This document shows positions 20,873 to 33,299 of a stretch of DNA of 64,000 bases, one piece after another (position 1 is the stretch's first letter; each line of letters starts with the position of its first letter). Where the stretch lies: the NCBI GenBank assembly GCA_000727475.1, contig KL647317.1:310001-374000 (forward strand), written 5' to 3'. The stretch comes from Sarcocystis neurona. Lineage: Eukaryota; Apicomplexa; Conoidasida; Eucoccidiorida; Sarcocystidae. The notes under the pieces are model-generated. The model was not told where the DNA came from. It saw only the letters and a list, made by a program, of their open reading frames with translations, and searched no databases. The translations under genes and the position numbers were made by a program.

Positions 20873-23800
20873 ATGGAGTCTCACGAACGTTCAGGGGCAC
20901 CTGACGCTCTACATGCTACTGCGACGGGTGGGACAGTAGTGGAGGTTTCTGAATCTCCCTTGTTTTCGTCTCCGACGGACTTCATCGCCAGTCTGTTCCC
21001 GTTGGTGGTGTTGGCCGTATGTGTGAGTGCCATCAGCAGCTCCAGCGCGGCCTCCTCCGGTTCTTCCTTGTTGCATCCATCTTCTCTGTTTAATGCATTG
21101 CGGCTACACCTGGCAGTGCTGCGGCATCATGCTCCCACTCGCTGCTTTTCTTCAGCGACCCTCTCGCCGCCGTTTCTGTTCGGCATCGTGCTGCCGTTCT
21201 TCTCTTTCTTCCTCTTCCGTGTGCTGCCACTGCTGAGTGGGTCGCCTCACGAGCCACTATCTGCGTTGCCGTTCTCGATTTCTTATTCATCTCTTTTTTC
21301 CCTGCCAGCTACAGCCGCAGTGAATCCTCCAAGGTCTTACTCGGCTGCTGATACGTCAGCACCATCGAGCGGCTCCCACGCTCTGCTCCGCGCCTTCGCC
21401 TACCTCGCTTCTCTCGTGGGCTTGCATCATCTTGAACACGGCACCGCACCGGATGCGCGAGTGACAGCAGCTGGAGGTGTCGCAGGAAAGGCTGCTTCCG
21501 TAGCGAAGGACGCATTCGCTGTGGACTGTTTATCTCCGCTGCTGCGCTTCCTACTACATCCCGCCTATCTTTCACGGCGCTCCGTCGTGTTCTGGCTACT
21601 CGGCGGACCCCTTCTCCTCTACAGTTGCATACTGCATGTTTACCTACACCACCGCGATGCTGCCCTTACGTCAACTGCTGCTCCTCACTCAGCCGTCCGG
21701 CAGCCCTCCAGTCACGCAGCCTTGCGCCTCTTCTTCACCGCCCCAAGGCCCGCCCTCCGCGCCACCATCGCCATCGCCGTGTGCTTTTTCGTGCCCTCCG
21801 TCGTTGCTGCTGCAGCGACTCACTGGTTCGCAGATCCACAAAAAGGAACGCAGCAGGCCTTTCAATACGTCGGGGTGGAAGGCGCGATATACGCTCTTAC
21901 GTTTCTCGTTGCCTTACACGACCCGGTAGGCACCCACACATAGTGATCCGTGCGACGTACCGGGCATACAACAAGACGTGTGTACGCACTGGCTGAATTA
22001 CTTAGCTCCAGGGAGACAGTTACGTACATGCGAATCCATTCTACGCACCCTGCAGCATGTCGAAACTTAACCGAATGAGACGTGTGCCCCTGCAAGACGC
22101 GTACGTGCGTATGCTCTTGCTTTTCTGTGCTTGTTTCCTTCATTCCCTCTTCACGCCTGTTTGTTTCCTTCTCTCTCTCTTCACACCCCACATGAAGGAG
22201 ACGACAAATTATAAATAGGCGCAGAAGGTTCTCTGCGACCGAAAAATCCTCACTTTTTTCTCCCAAACGTTTCATTCAGTACTTTTTAGATAAATCAGTA
22301 AACCTCCACCCTTAGAAGACAGAGCACCTCCGTTGATACAGTACTCGCTCCGCGCGTAGATGTTGTCCAATTCAAATAGGACAGCTATGCAACTCTATAG
22401 TTCTACACGTAAACCCCATACATATATATATATATGTTCCCCCAAGTGTATGTGCGCAACTGATGCAGGCAGTTGGCCGCCTAGATTTTTTCACCGTTTT
22501 GCGTGTGTACTTACGAGAGAGTAGCTGTGAGCGCTGGTAACGCAGATAAGACAGGGTTGTTGCATTCTTCGTGCAGAGTTCACAGGGTTACTGTTATCTG
22601 CTACTTGCTTCGTTGGTGCTGTATCGTTCCCGTAGGCGTCAGACGGGTGAAATTCAGCTTTACCTCTATGAACTGCTTGTAAAACTGGGTGTCCTGCAGG
22701 GTTGCCATCTAAGAGTGAATGATTTATACTTCTTGCGGCTGCGTAGTAGATGCGGACCGCACAGTGTCGCCGAAGCATCCGAGCATTGCTGTGATAGTGA
22801 TCGATCGCTGTTCAACCCCCATAGCCCTTTTGAGCTATGCGTCGGTTGCGGAATGATGTCGGCAAACGTTTCTTAAGGTACACTGGTGCGTGTCTCTCAT
22901 ACATTTCCGCATTCGCATGCATCATCTGCGAGTAAGTCAGTGCTGCGGGTTGTTATGATCTGGGCTGCGTGATTCCCCTCTGTTGTACACCTTTGCAAGC
23001 AAGATTGTACGGGAGTGACGCCCGGCTGGAGACAGGTGGACGCAGGCACCTGTGCTTCAGCCGCCCTTGACGTTTGAGTCGGCACTACGGTCGGGAATAC
23101 TGTGTGCGCTGTTACGTGAAGCGTTGCTTTTGCGCTGTAAGAAACTTCTGCGTTGGTGCATGCATGGGGCTTCTCCTCGACGTTGAAGACGACGTCTCAC
23201 TTTCTGTGACCGTCGCCTGCAGTGAGGCAGGAACACCCTTGCAGATCAAAATGGTTTTCGAAGTTCCGAATTGCCGTTCTTGATGCACCTCCACAACAGT
23301 TCTTATATTGGCAACTGCTTTACTCTGCTGCGTCGTGCGCGCTGTTGTGTTGCAGATTGCGCTGCCTAATCGAGTTACCCGTTACAAAGAAATTCTGTTT
23401 TTGGTAAAACATTACTGGGAACGTTTCCTGGCTGGCTGGCGATGTCTTGACTCTTCGGTGTTTCCTGGTTTTCCGCGTTTCTTCTCTCGTTGACGTGCCC
23501 GACTTCTCTTTCTGTTCAGTTTCCGTGCTCTTTCCGTGGATGTGTGTCTTCCTTCACACTATTTCGTACTGCCATGTGCAGCACTCTCCGTCAAGCAGAC
23601 TTGTGGGAGTGGTGCTCTGCTATGGTTTTATCCCTATTTTCAGATAACGCACAGCGGGATGTTTAGCAACGCGCGGTTGCAGTATGTGGGGCCGTTTCAC
23701 GTCAGGGACGTGACGTCCCTACTTACCTTCGTTGTGTTTCTATTTACACCCCCACCGTTTGACCTCTACTTGCTCTTCGGGGGGATTGTTGCTGCTGGGC

Positions 23801-26800
23801 TAGCTGCAGCAGCGGCAGGTGCGCCCCCGCTGTTGACGCTCTTCAGCTGCACTGCGGCCACGGCGCTGCTGCATCCTGCTTTGTTTAGCCGATACGGCAG
23901 CTTTTTGCCGACTCCTCCGTGGAGCAGCAACGACGGCCGCACTTGGTCCGCAGGAGGCCTAGCTCTCATCGTCGCTATCGCTGCCGCCTCCGCCGGCTTC
24001 TTCTGGAACCGAAGCAAACTGCTCCGGGATGCGGAGCGATCCCTCAACGTAAGGGATGATTACTGTACATGTCTCGCCGCGACCGTTTGTTATTTCTTTT
24101 CCTTTCCTGCTTTATGCGTCTGTCTTCGTGGCGTGTCTTCGAGAAAGGGGCACAAGGACAAGGTGGCGGGGAAGCGGACAACCCACAAGCACTCACACGC
24201 TTCTGCACGCAGTCCTCGTCTTGCTGCAGAACCTCAGAAGGTTGTGATTCCATTGCGTTACTCTTCCGATGCAGCAGACGCTCGAGGGGCTGGCATTACG
24301 CAGATCTACAGCAGTGCCTCAGGCGTACATACGTGACCGCGTACCGCTCGATCCCACATATACGTGTGTGTCGTCGAAAGAGGCGTACAGGTGTCCGGGA
24401 CAGTCTGCTGCTATGCGGATATGCGGCAGCTACTGAGCTGTTCTCTGCGGGCTGCCGCGCGCACGTAATTGGCCTCCATATGTAAGTCCATCCAGGTGTT
24501 CCTCGTGTTTTTGTGGAATCTCAAACGTGTCAATGCCAGCAGACACACAGGACACGAGGGCGCTTGGCTGCTGTGGTCGTCCTCGCTCTATTCCTGCTCG
24601 TGCCCTTCTCGTATGCAAAGCCGCCGTCTCTGTGGGAACTGCTGCTGCGACCTCGGCTCACGACGTAAGTGACAAAAGCTCCTGCAAGGTGAAGTTTTCA
24701 GCTAAGGGATCTCTTCGTGTCGCAGCTGTGTGGGCTCGGAAAGCTCGAGTGAGGCAACTGCTACTAGAGTAGGATGCACAGTCGCTGTGCTGGTAGAGCC
24801 TCTACTTCACGTGAGGCGCACGTTCGGCCACGACAGACGGTGAAGAGAGTTTCTCCTGGACCGCCTCTGCAGCTGCTGGTACGCACATCACTGCATCCGC
24901 GTATTTCTCTGAGTGAAGTGGTGTAGCGGTGCAGCTCTCCACGTTAACGCATTTATGCCGGACAATGCTGCAGCCCGCGTTGTTAGGAAAGTTTCAAGGT
25001 AGTGAATTAATTTTGAAGTTCGCTTAAGCGGAGCGAAGCACTCCATCTGTACACACTGTGAAGCTCTTTAGCGTGTATGTGTGCGTGTGAATTTTTATTC
25101 GAAAACACCGTTTTTCCAGATGTCTGCAAGTGAAGAGTTGCGTCTATGTCATTTCGTACGCTTCGCTGTTGATGAAGCTCGTCGTTTGACGCTTCACCGT
25201 CGTCGTTTTACTTAAGGTAGCCGCGGATGCAGATTAGAAGCACTACGCACAATATATATATATATATGTGTATATACGCATTACGATTGCGACCGTAAGC
25301 AGCAGAGCGGGAGATATGGCAACGCGACAGTGGGATTACGAAGTGACACTCAAGACGTAGGGAGACCACAGTATCAGTCCGAACTTTGTGTTTACTAAGA
25401 AATATTCCGCGTGCTAATGCGGGCGGAAGGGAATTGTTACCTTCGCACACTTGTTAATATGGCTGTTGTAGAAGAGCTGTTTGAGTGGCTGCCTGCAGCC
25501 CCCAGCTGGCGTGTTTGGATTTTTCACCTGTGGACTGGAGTGCGTTATTTTTGTTGAAGATCAGTACGCTTCAAGCTCGCCAGAGGACGGGAAACAAGAA
25601 GACACACTCCATGTCTGCTTCAAAGCAAAAAGTTCGCCTACGGGCTCCACGCGCAGCAACTACCGTAGGAGTTCAAATAGTACTGAGTGCACATGTGGTT
25701 GAGTGAGAAATTTTGGACAATGCTATCAGTGAGAATTCAGGTGCAGGCTCTGGTGCGCCGAGCCATGAGAGACAGGCACGTAGAGCGTCTGCCTATTCTC
25801 CTGTCTCAAAAGTCACTGGTGGGGTTTTGCAGGACGTCACCTGGAGCTCACGTTTCTCGTGCGGTGTTGTTGCGATGCTCTCGTACAGTATCACATCTGT
25901 GCAGAAGCATGGACAATGTTGATTTGTACGTAGGCGTGACTGCGGGAGCCTTCGCACCTGCATCTGCGTACGCGGAATTTTGCATGTACACCCGAGTACA
26001 GGCTGTATGCAACTGCAGCATGCAACGCTATACACCTGTGCGCACCTGGATGTATGCGACAGTAAATTCTGTTCGTGCGGTGTCATTGCCGCAGCTGGAG
26101 CCACGGCGGACGCTCCCTGTACGATGTCACCTGCAACGGAACAAGTAGGTGTGGGGGCGCGCGCTAGGCGGGGTCCCCTCGCAGGCAGCGGGCTTGGCTG
26201 TATCTGCATGTCACGCGTACAACGAGCGAGAGGGGCTCACCTAGGATCCACTACCTCGCGGGAGAAACAGGGTGCCAATGCGCAAGAACATGCGGAGCAG
26301 AATATGTTGTACTCAGCACCACGTGTTCGCACGCAGGATAGAGACAACGAGACTCCCGTGTATACTGCGCTAGACAGAGGCGTTGCAAGTTCATGTCGGC
26401 CGTGCCGCACACATGGCGGAATGGCAGCGTGAAACCAGAAGTGAATACAAACAGCAGTTTTTTTGTCTGAGCATCTCTACGTACATGTGTAGAGCGTGTA
26501 GAGCGTGTAGGTTATCCTGGCGCACAAGGGAGGCGATCGCAAGTAACGCAGTCAAGGATGGTAGCCAGTTCTTGACAGACGGGTAGCGTTGACGCTAGTG
26601 CAACGCAGCGCGGGAGCTGGGGGACACGCCTAGCTTCGCCGATGCGATTTACACGTGGCAGTCGAGTATTTCCGTGTGAATGTCCGTGTTTTCAGACGTG
26701 TTGTGAGAGCCCTTATGTCGGGTTTTTCTGTGTTTCGTGCTCTTATGTGTGCTGGTCGTGCGCAGCTGCGCTAGGATCTGTGGCCGCCAAAGTAATCGCA

Positions 26801-27544
26801 TACTGGCTGCCTCTCTGCATCCTGCAGGGCAGCAATGGTGAGCGGTCGAAAGATACTTGAATGCCTCTTGCGGGAGACGGTTGCGCTGCTCTCCGCTGGG
26901 TCGGCGTACACACGCGCACCTTTCCACAGAGGCGGTAACCTTCAAATAGTTGCAGACACCCACCTCATGCACAGACATATCGACATTCCTAAACATTCAC
27001 ATTTACCATGTTATCTACGCGTATACTCGGCTGTGTCGACACAGCCGTCGTGAGGTGTTTTCCTGTTGAGCAGGATGCCTGTGACATGGAGGCGGGCGAG
27101 AGCTGCGGGGGGATTCACACAATTTCACACACAAAGGCCTCTGTTCGAGCACATGGCACAACGTGTGGAACATTTCACACAATTGGCAACTGAAGTATGG
27201 ATACATCCACGTAAACTCGGTTTTTCTGAGTGCAGCGTACGTCCACATCGTCTCATTCAATCATTGTCGATTTCCACAAGCCGCATGGGTGCAGTTGCAC
27301 CCGGGGTCGAGCCGAGTTCGTTTGCGTCCGTGCTATCTTCCTCTTTTTCCCTCCTTCTGCGTGCCGGTGGACACGGTTTGCTCGAGCGTACATAGAAGAA
27401 ATCTGAGGACGCATACTGCTGATTTAACGCATGTGCTGTGTGATTGGCGCAGACCGCTTGAAATACATTATCGGCCCGCTACTATGCTTCCTCCTTTTCC
27501 TCGGGATGGAGATGGAGGTACCTAGTGCACGATGCCTGACGTGA
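20873..27544 (+). CDS. Multi-exon polytopic membrane protein, unidentified
   Basis: The ATG at 20873 (GTTGCCATGGA) opens an exon to 21925 (donor GTAGGC), with many hydrophobic spans (for example VVFWLLGGPLLLYSCIL, IYALTFLVAL). Later exons: 23644-24048 (TATTTTCAG acceptor, GTAAGG donor; LLTFVVFLFTPPPFDLYLLF); 24543-24664 (RLAAVVVLALFLLVPFSYAK, GTAAGT donor); 26766-26837 (KVIAYWLPLCIL, GTGAGC donor); terminal 27453-27544 (KYIIGPLLCFLLFLGMEMEV, TGA). Phases agree for the first three (0/0) and for the last pair (1+2). The 24664 to 26766 join does not fit, so at least one exon between them is missing. A 48-bp optional exon may lie at 23356-23403. About ten or more membrane spans are likely. The segment around ITHSGMFSNARLQ faintly recalls lipase maturation factors, but their WDsLLLE motif is absent, so I give no function. 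Confidence 0.68.
25252..25267. repeat. TA microsatellite in an intron
   Basis: An alternating A/T run of eight units lies in the long penultimate intron region of the membrane-protein gene. Similar runs occur at 22422-22435 (same gene), 30379-30396, 30719-30760 and 35957-35974. They recur in introns and spacers across the window and are not seen in the coding exons. Confidence 0.9.
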
Positions 27545-29815
27545 AAGCGCGTTCCGTAGAGACAGATTCACATACGTGGGAACCTGACGACCGGCATAGA
27601 TACCACAACGTAAAAGGACATAGAATGCGCCAGATCTTCCGTACGCAGCTCTAGAAGTGCACGTGGAGCTGCCTTCAGCATCGAAAGCTTCCCGTGGAAC
27701 TCCACCATGCCGCATTCATCTCACAACATAACGCAGACATCTCGGCAACGATAGCAGACTGCTCGACGCTCCTGGGTAGTGTGTGACGGTGAAGACAGAT
27801 CGCAGGAGGTACGAGTAGAGACGTGCACGCACGAGAACAACACTTTTGTGGTTTTTTGTTCGCAGGTAGCGAATGCATCCATCACCACGTGTCCTGCGTG
27901 TGCACAAACGTGCGTAGGTCCGCGTCTTACACCCTGCAGCTCTCCGTTTTTCATTTAATGTCTGTACATATGTGCACGCATCGCCTCTCATAGAGATATG
28001 GTGTTTGGTGCGGTGTGACGCTATGGCCCCTTCTCTCAGCGATGGGACCAGGTTGGCGCCCATATTCTTTTCCCTCTATTGAGCTTATATCTCCTGTTCA
28101 CGCTCAAGCGCGACTGAAAGTACGGAGGGCTCCAAGCAGTACAACTCAGGCATATGGGGGGCCACTCGCAACAGCAGTTTTTCTCCCCGCATGTTTTTTT
28201 CGTGTTTTGGAAAGGATCTTCCTTTGCAGTGCCGTCGGCACTGTCATGGAAGAATAAAATATTGCTCGCCTACGCGAGCGATCCGTGAGCTCCCTCCTGC
28301 AATCATTTACGTAAGCGCATACGAATGCAGCGTGTAGTCTGCATTTGTGTGCGGAGGTTAACGCACCCACGTGTGACAGCACCTTATTTGCAGGTGGTAT
28401 ACGTTACGGAGCAACACCTCTACCAATGTATGCTTGCGATGGGGGCATGAATATTTCTTTTTACATTTGGATACGTGCTCATCTGTACGTGCCCACGTAC
28501 GCTTGTCGCAGTGCAAGAGACCGTGAGCAGACAACTTCTCTAACAGCAGCGTTGATTGTTGTAGGAGTCGGTCACAGTCTGCGGGAACCCTGGAATCGTT
28601 TCCTTGTATTTCGCGTAGGAACAGCTTGTATGGAGACATGGCGTTACTAAGGGAGGTTGAGCGAGTATGTGCACGCACCAGGGCGTCTACCAATGCAGCA
28701 CCGACCCAACACTGTGGGCGTGCAAGTGAAATCACGCTTTCAGAGCTATGTTCGTTTCGGTGTCAGGCAATTCGTCGTAACTGTATGATTTCAATGTCTG
28801 CATTGGAGCGACTGGCTATATGTGACCATGCTTTGCGACACACTTAAGACGCAGTGCTCAGGGCCCGCGTACAGGCTGGTGTGCTGTTCTCGAGGGGTAG
28901 CGCTTGAAGGGCAGTTCAGATCGGAGGACAGGACGCTAGTTGAAAGACGCAGTGTGGCGTTTCGAGAAGAAGCGTCGAAAAACTACGTGGAAGCTAGTTA
29001 CACGAAACGGATGGAGTGCAACAAAGAACGGCGTGAATCCCGTTGGAAGCGGGATCTCTCACGTACACGTGAAACTTGTTGCAGGCGCGCTTTTAATTGC
29101 TTTCAGGCTGTTAAGCCAAAGCGGAAAACATCGGACACGATGGTGCACTACGATAATTTGTTGGATGATGTCGGAAGATAAGGTTGTGGTGCGACACGAA
29201 ACGCTCGTGTGCTTCGGGCTGACTTGTTGAATACACACACAGATGCACACACGTGTACTGGTGTAGTAAGACGTATTGGGACACTTACGATGCTGTCTCG
29301 CATTACTGCTGACGTGTTGAGCGGCGTGTACATGTGGACACGGCTCATATTTGTGTAGATTAATAACTCTGATTGGGCGAACGTGTTGAGGCCCATGGCA
29401 GCGTCAGTGATGCTGTCTGTGCTGGTCAGAAGTACTCGTTGTATCACGCTGAACGGTGTGGTTCGTGCTTTTGGCCACACGTAGACCCCTAAGGCGCGTG
29501 TTCTCACGAGTTGCTGATTCAACGAAGAGGAGGCTGCTAATTTGTGGCCGGTATTCCACGCCGTGAAGAAAACGAAAGAAGAGGCGCCGGCGACCGGCGA
29601 AGATGTGTCACTCAGAGGTGCTCATTGCTTGGCAAGCATTCCCGCGCAAGGGGCCCTAGTAGCAACACTCGTTAAAGAGGGCTGTCGTATTACACCAGGC
29701 CATCACGCCTCACAGGGACACGCTGATTTCTTGCCGATCTGAAGTGAACTGTCGCAAAGAGCTGCAACAGTGGAGCGCTCAGACCGTTGTCACTTCGCGT
29801 GAATAAATTACAACA

Positions 29816-30256
29816 ATGACAAAACAGCCACAGGAGGGTATGGATGTCATGCAGATGCCACTTGTTCATCATACATTCTGCAATTTCCTAGAGCGGCTTC
29901 GAAGATCAGTGTCCTTCGCTTCAAAAAGCGACGAAACGCGTTTCAGTTCCCGGCAGAAGCAACGAAGTAGGCACGGATTCGAAAACCATTCTCCTTCGTT
30001 TCACGAAGCGATGGGCCGTGTTTCATTCCGCGGCAAAGTCAACGAAGTAGCCTCATTTCTTTTCAGGTACGGATTCCACAACCATTCTCCTTTGTTTCAC
30101 AACGCGATGGAACACGTTTCAGTCTCCGGCAGATTCAACGAAGTAGCCTCCAAAAATGACGCCATTTTCGTAGCGGCGGTTGTGCGTACCTGTGCCGGAA
30201 AGTACATCGACTCGCTCAAGCCGATTTCGACAACTCGAATCCAGCCGACGGCGTAG
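29816..30256 (+). CDS. Candidate ORF carrying two 32-residue repeats, unidentified
   Basis: A frame from ATG at 29816 to a TAG at 30254-30256 contains two copies of GFxNHSPxFHxAMxxVSxxG followed by NEVAS. Differences between copies are mostly at alternating positions and many are conservative. The repeat could equally be a non-coding DNA repeat that happens to be open. The frame ends soon after the repeats with an ordinary basic tail. No signal peptide, membrane span or domain recognised. Confidence 0.2.
   Translation: MTKQPQEGMDVMQMPLVHHTFCNFLERLRRSVSFASKSDETRFSSRQKQRSRHGFENHSPSFHEAMGRVSFRGKVNEVASFLFRYGFHNHSPLFHNAMEHVSVSGRFNEVASKNDAIFVAAVVRTCAGKYIDSLKPISTTRIQPTA
29912..30146. repeat. Three diverged copies of a 59-bp unit
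   Basis: Units at 29912-29970, 29992-30050 and 30088-30146 each run from TCCTT(C/T)G(C/T)TTCA to AACGAAGTAG. Starts are 80 and 96 bp apart. The extra 16 bp before the third unit (CCTCATTTCTTTTCAG) is shaped like a splice acceptor. In the plus frame 29816-30256, copies 2 and 3 read GFENHSPSFHEAMGRVSF and GFHNHSPLFHNAMEHVSV, each followed by a G...NEVAS segment. Copy 1 is in a shifted frame relative to these. Confidence 0.65.
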
Positions 30257-33200
30257 GCCACCATTAGCGAATTCGTAGGTTTCGCAAATGCGTGTATTTT
30301 CTATGTAGAACAGCAGCTGTGCATGATGTTGCTGTCTACCTCCCTGTGGCTACTGCATATTCACAAGGGTCTCCCTACATATATATATATATATAAAGAA
30401 GTACAAGCTATTCCGTTTCGCGTGTGCATCCAGCGAGCAGCGCTGCAGGTATCGTACGTGATAGGTTGTTCTTCTGTGTGTCGCTGAGAAGAGGTGAGAC
30501 CTTCAGGGCAGTCAAAAGAACGTATCGCGCGCGCTCGCAGCTTTTCTTTGCTGCCACCAGAGCGCATCGCGCGCTAGTCAGATTCCTGGTGGCAACAATC
30601 AACAGTGGTCCTTCACGCAGGCTGTCGCTGAGCAGTGCAAAGTAGTCACCTAAGGTATTTGTCAACCCCATCAACCAAACGTCATGCGCGTGTATCTCTA
30701 CATTTGTTTACATACCTATACATATATATATGTATGTGTATATATGTATGTATACGTATATGCCTGTGTACCCAGTGTACATGAAGTCGTATGTTGCACA
30801 TGTATACCTGCATAGACCGATGAAGTAAGCCTTACAAATGTGCAGAAATGTTGATGTAACACCGTCAGAACAAACGGTTCTTTTGGATTTCTTTTAAGTG
30901 CGGAATAGTCCATTGTACAGAGCCTGGAATTAACACGGCAATGACACGGAATTGCTTTGTCGCCATGTTGGCACTTCCGTAGCGTTGGCGGCAGAAGTCT
31001 CGTTTAGCGGTGACACATGAGAGGACGGTTTTTTCCACCTCTGTGACGTGGCTGTGGCTGCTGCACTACCTTCGAGCGACGAAACGCTCTCTGCGACTGA
31101 GCAGCACAGCGGCGCGACTCACACTAGCATGATGCTCACCAGCTCCCAACTTTTGAAAGCTACTGGAGGAAGCATCTGTGTTACAGTATTCGTACAGAAT
31201 GTTGCACTGAACCGGTGGCCTTTTGGCGTGGGCTTGGGTAAAACGATAATTGGTAACTTTTGTGAAAAAATCCATGTATACGTATGCTCACGGCAGTTTT
31301 GATTCAAGGCGTGTCTGTACCTGAGACGCGAGAGATGAGTTACGTGGGTTACCGAATTGCCGCTCAAGTAAAAATTTGCGACAGTGCCGTATACTGCGAG
31401 CACCAGTGCCTACGGCCTTTTCGTCCCCACGACGCCACACGTATGGTGAAGGGACGCAGAGTTGCTATTTTCGTGTGGCCAGGGAACTCGTTCACAAGAA
31501 AACATTGACCCGCCTCTCGCTCCGCAGAACATGGGTGACAAATTGGATCCACCGTGCTGGAGGCCAGCCATAGTACCCGCTACCCCAGGCAGTGCTTGCC
31601 GTCGTGCGTCCTCCGTCACGCACGCCGAACTACCGCATTCGTTAGCGATCTGTCTCGTTCCCGTAGGTCAAGATCCCACTTCACCCTTGAGTTCGCCTGC
31701 GGTATCGTTAGTGAAATCGATATCGGAATGGTGAACAAGAGATGATGGAAAGACAAAAGCGGAACCTGTGGCTTGGTTCTCCTCCTCAAGAAAAGTGGCC
31801 ATGGGTAGTGTACAAAGTGCCTACGTCTGCTTCACTACTCGCCTTCGCCTTTGTTCAACACACCTGCACGAGCAGTAATAACCCCGGATGTACACAAAAT
31901 GGAGCTGAAACAGCGTTTCTCCAGCTCGCAACGTGGACGGGGGCGGACCCTGGGCAACGTGCACTACAGCAAAAGTCACCACCTTTATCTGGCGCCGTCC
32001 TCGGGGAGATAAACAGAAGAAGAAATTGTCTCCTTACTTCCACGAATGACACGGTATGGTCACACGCGCACTGGCCTCGCCTGTCCACTAGACGCGGACA
32101 CGATGTAGTGGCAGTTCGCCGCACACGTCCCAGTCTGTGAGCTCACGTCAAGAGAGTTTGGTTCTTCCTGTGTGTGAAGTGTTCGCTCTCTGGAATAGAG
32201 TTACTCTTTAGCACGACACTCCGCGTGCGGAGCGGATCCGCTTTTTCAGGCGCAAGGCCACCACTTTGAACCACGCGCAAGGTCTGGCGCTACGGGCGCG
32301 ATGTAAAAGCGGAACAACGCTGCAGGACGATGGGTGTAGCGGGGGGGTGCTGAGACACTACTTCTGCTTCGGCGGTCCCTAATCGCAACACGGTGCATCT
32401 CGCGCATGATACGTGGACATGTATCAGATGCATAAGAGGAGAATGCGACCCGCAGGGAGGCTCGGTGGGGGTTCACAGCCAAGGTTTGGTCACTACTACC
32501 TGAAGAGAACGTAATGTTCATACAGAGGTCAGGGCGTCAACGTCTGTATCGGCGCCAAAGCGTGTGCAGCCGACTCAACTGTATCTGTGAAGTCGTTTCC
32601 AGCACGAGATCAAAAAGGTACATGCAAATTATGGTGCGCTGCGAGTATACGACATTTCGGTGCAGCTTCGGCTGCGGTTCTTTTGCAGGCATCATTCCTC
32701 AGCCGTCGCCACATAGCTACAGCGATATGGAGCAGATAACGTCCGCGATGCGCGCACGTTTGTCTTTACAATGTGTGTTCGCACAAATAGGAACGTGGGA
32801 CCCGTCGACTCTACATACAAACACTCACGCACGCACACACGCATGCGTATCCACTAATTCATACATATGTATGAGCATAAGAAAGCTGTTAAAACATGCA
32901 TTCGTTCCCTCTGAAGTGTTCACACACAGCTCCACAGCGCCACCTCTGCTGGGTGGTGTGACTGTTGGGCACCACATGTATGTATATATATGTATCTATA
33001 AGTGATTTCGAGCTCATGTACAGGCACCAATCCCCCAACACCGTGTGATCGTCACAGAAGCACGTGCTGGATAGAGTCTTGTTAGAGATAAGTATCTACA
33101 TTGCTCACAGTACCGCTTCACGTCGAGAGAGCTTCAACTGTCTAACTGGCTTCAAGCACGCACAACCCAGAGATGTGTTGCTACACCATTCCATTTGGTC

Positions 33201-33299
33201 TGTAGAAAGAGGATGCAAACGTAAGGTTGTCGCATCAAGCGTAACCTGCACTTGTGCTGTTTTTGTAAGAGAAAGAGGCGCGTTTCACTGAATGACGGC

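Larger units (their letters stand above)
27545..33299. other. Gene-poor 5.8-kb interval
   Basis: No frame with recognisable homology. Weak plus-strand candidates are 28822-29181 (charged, ERRSVAFREEASKNYVEAS) and 31742-32140. The three-copy repeat at 29912-30146 is listed separately. TA/TG microsatellites occur at 30379-30396 and 30719-30760. Some of this may be 3' untranslated sequence of the gene ending at 27544 or introns of unplaced genes. Confidence 0.45.

Noticed and set aside
22571..22876. Plus-strand frame as an extra exon of the membrane-protein gene (GEIQLYLYELLVKLGVLQG)
   Set aside because: Protein-like start but no donor or phase that fits between exons 20873-21925 and 23644-24048; left out of the model.
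20873..27544. Identification as a lipase maturation factor or PIG-U type subunit
   Set aside because: Only one short segment resembles lipase maturation factors; their WDsLLLE and other conserved motifs are absent, and PIG-U landmarks do not appear.
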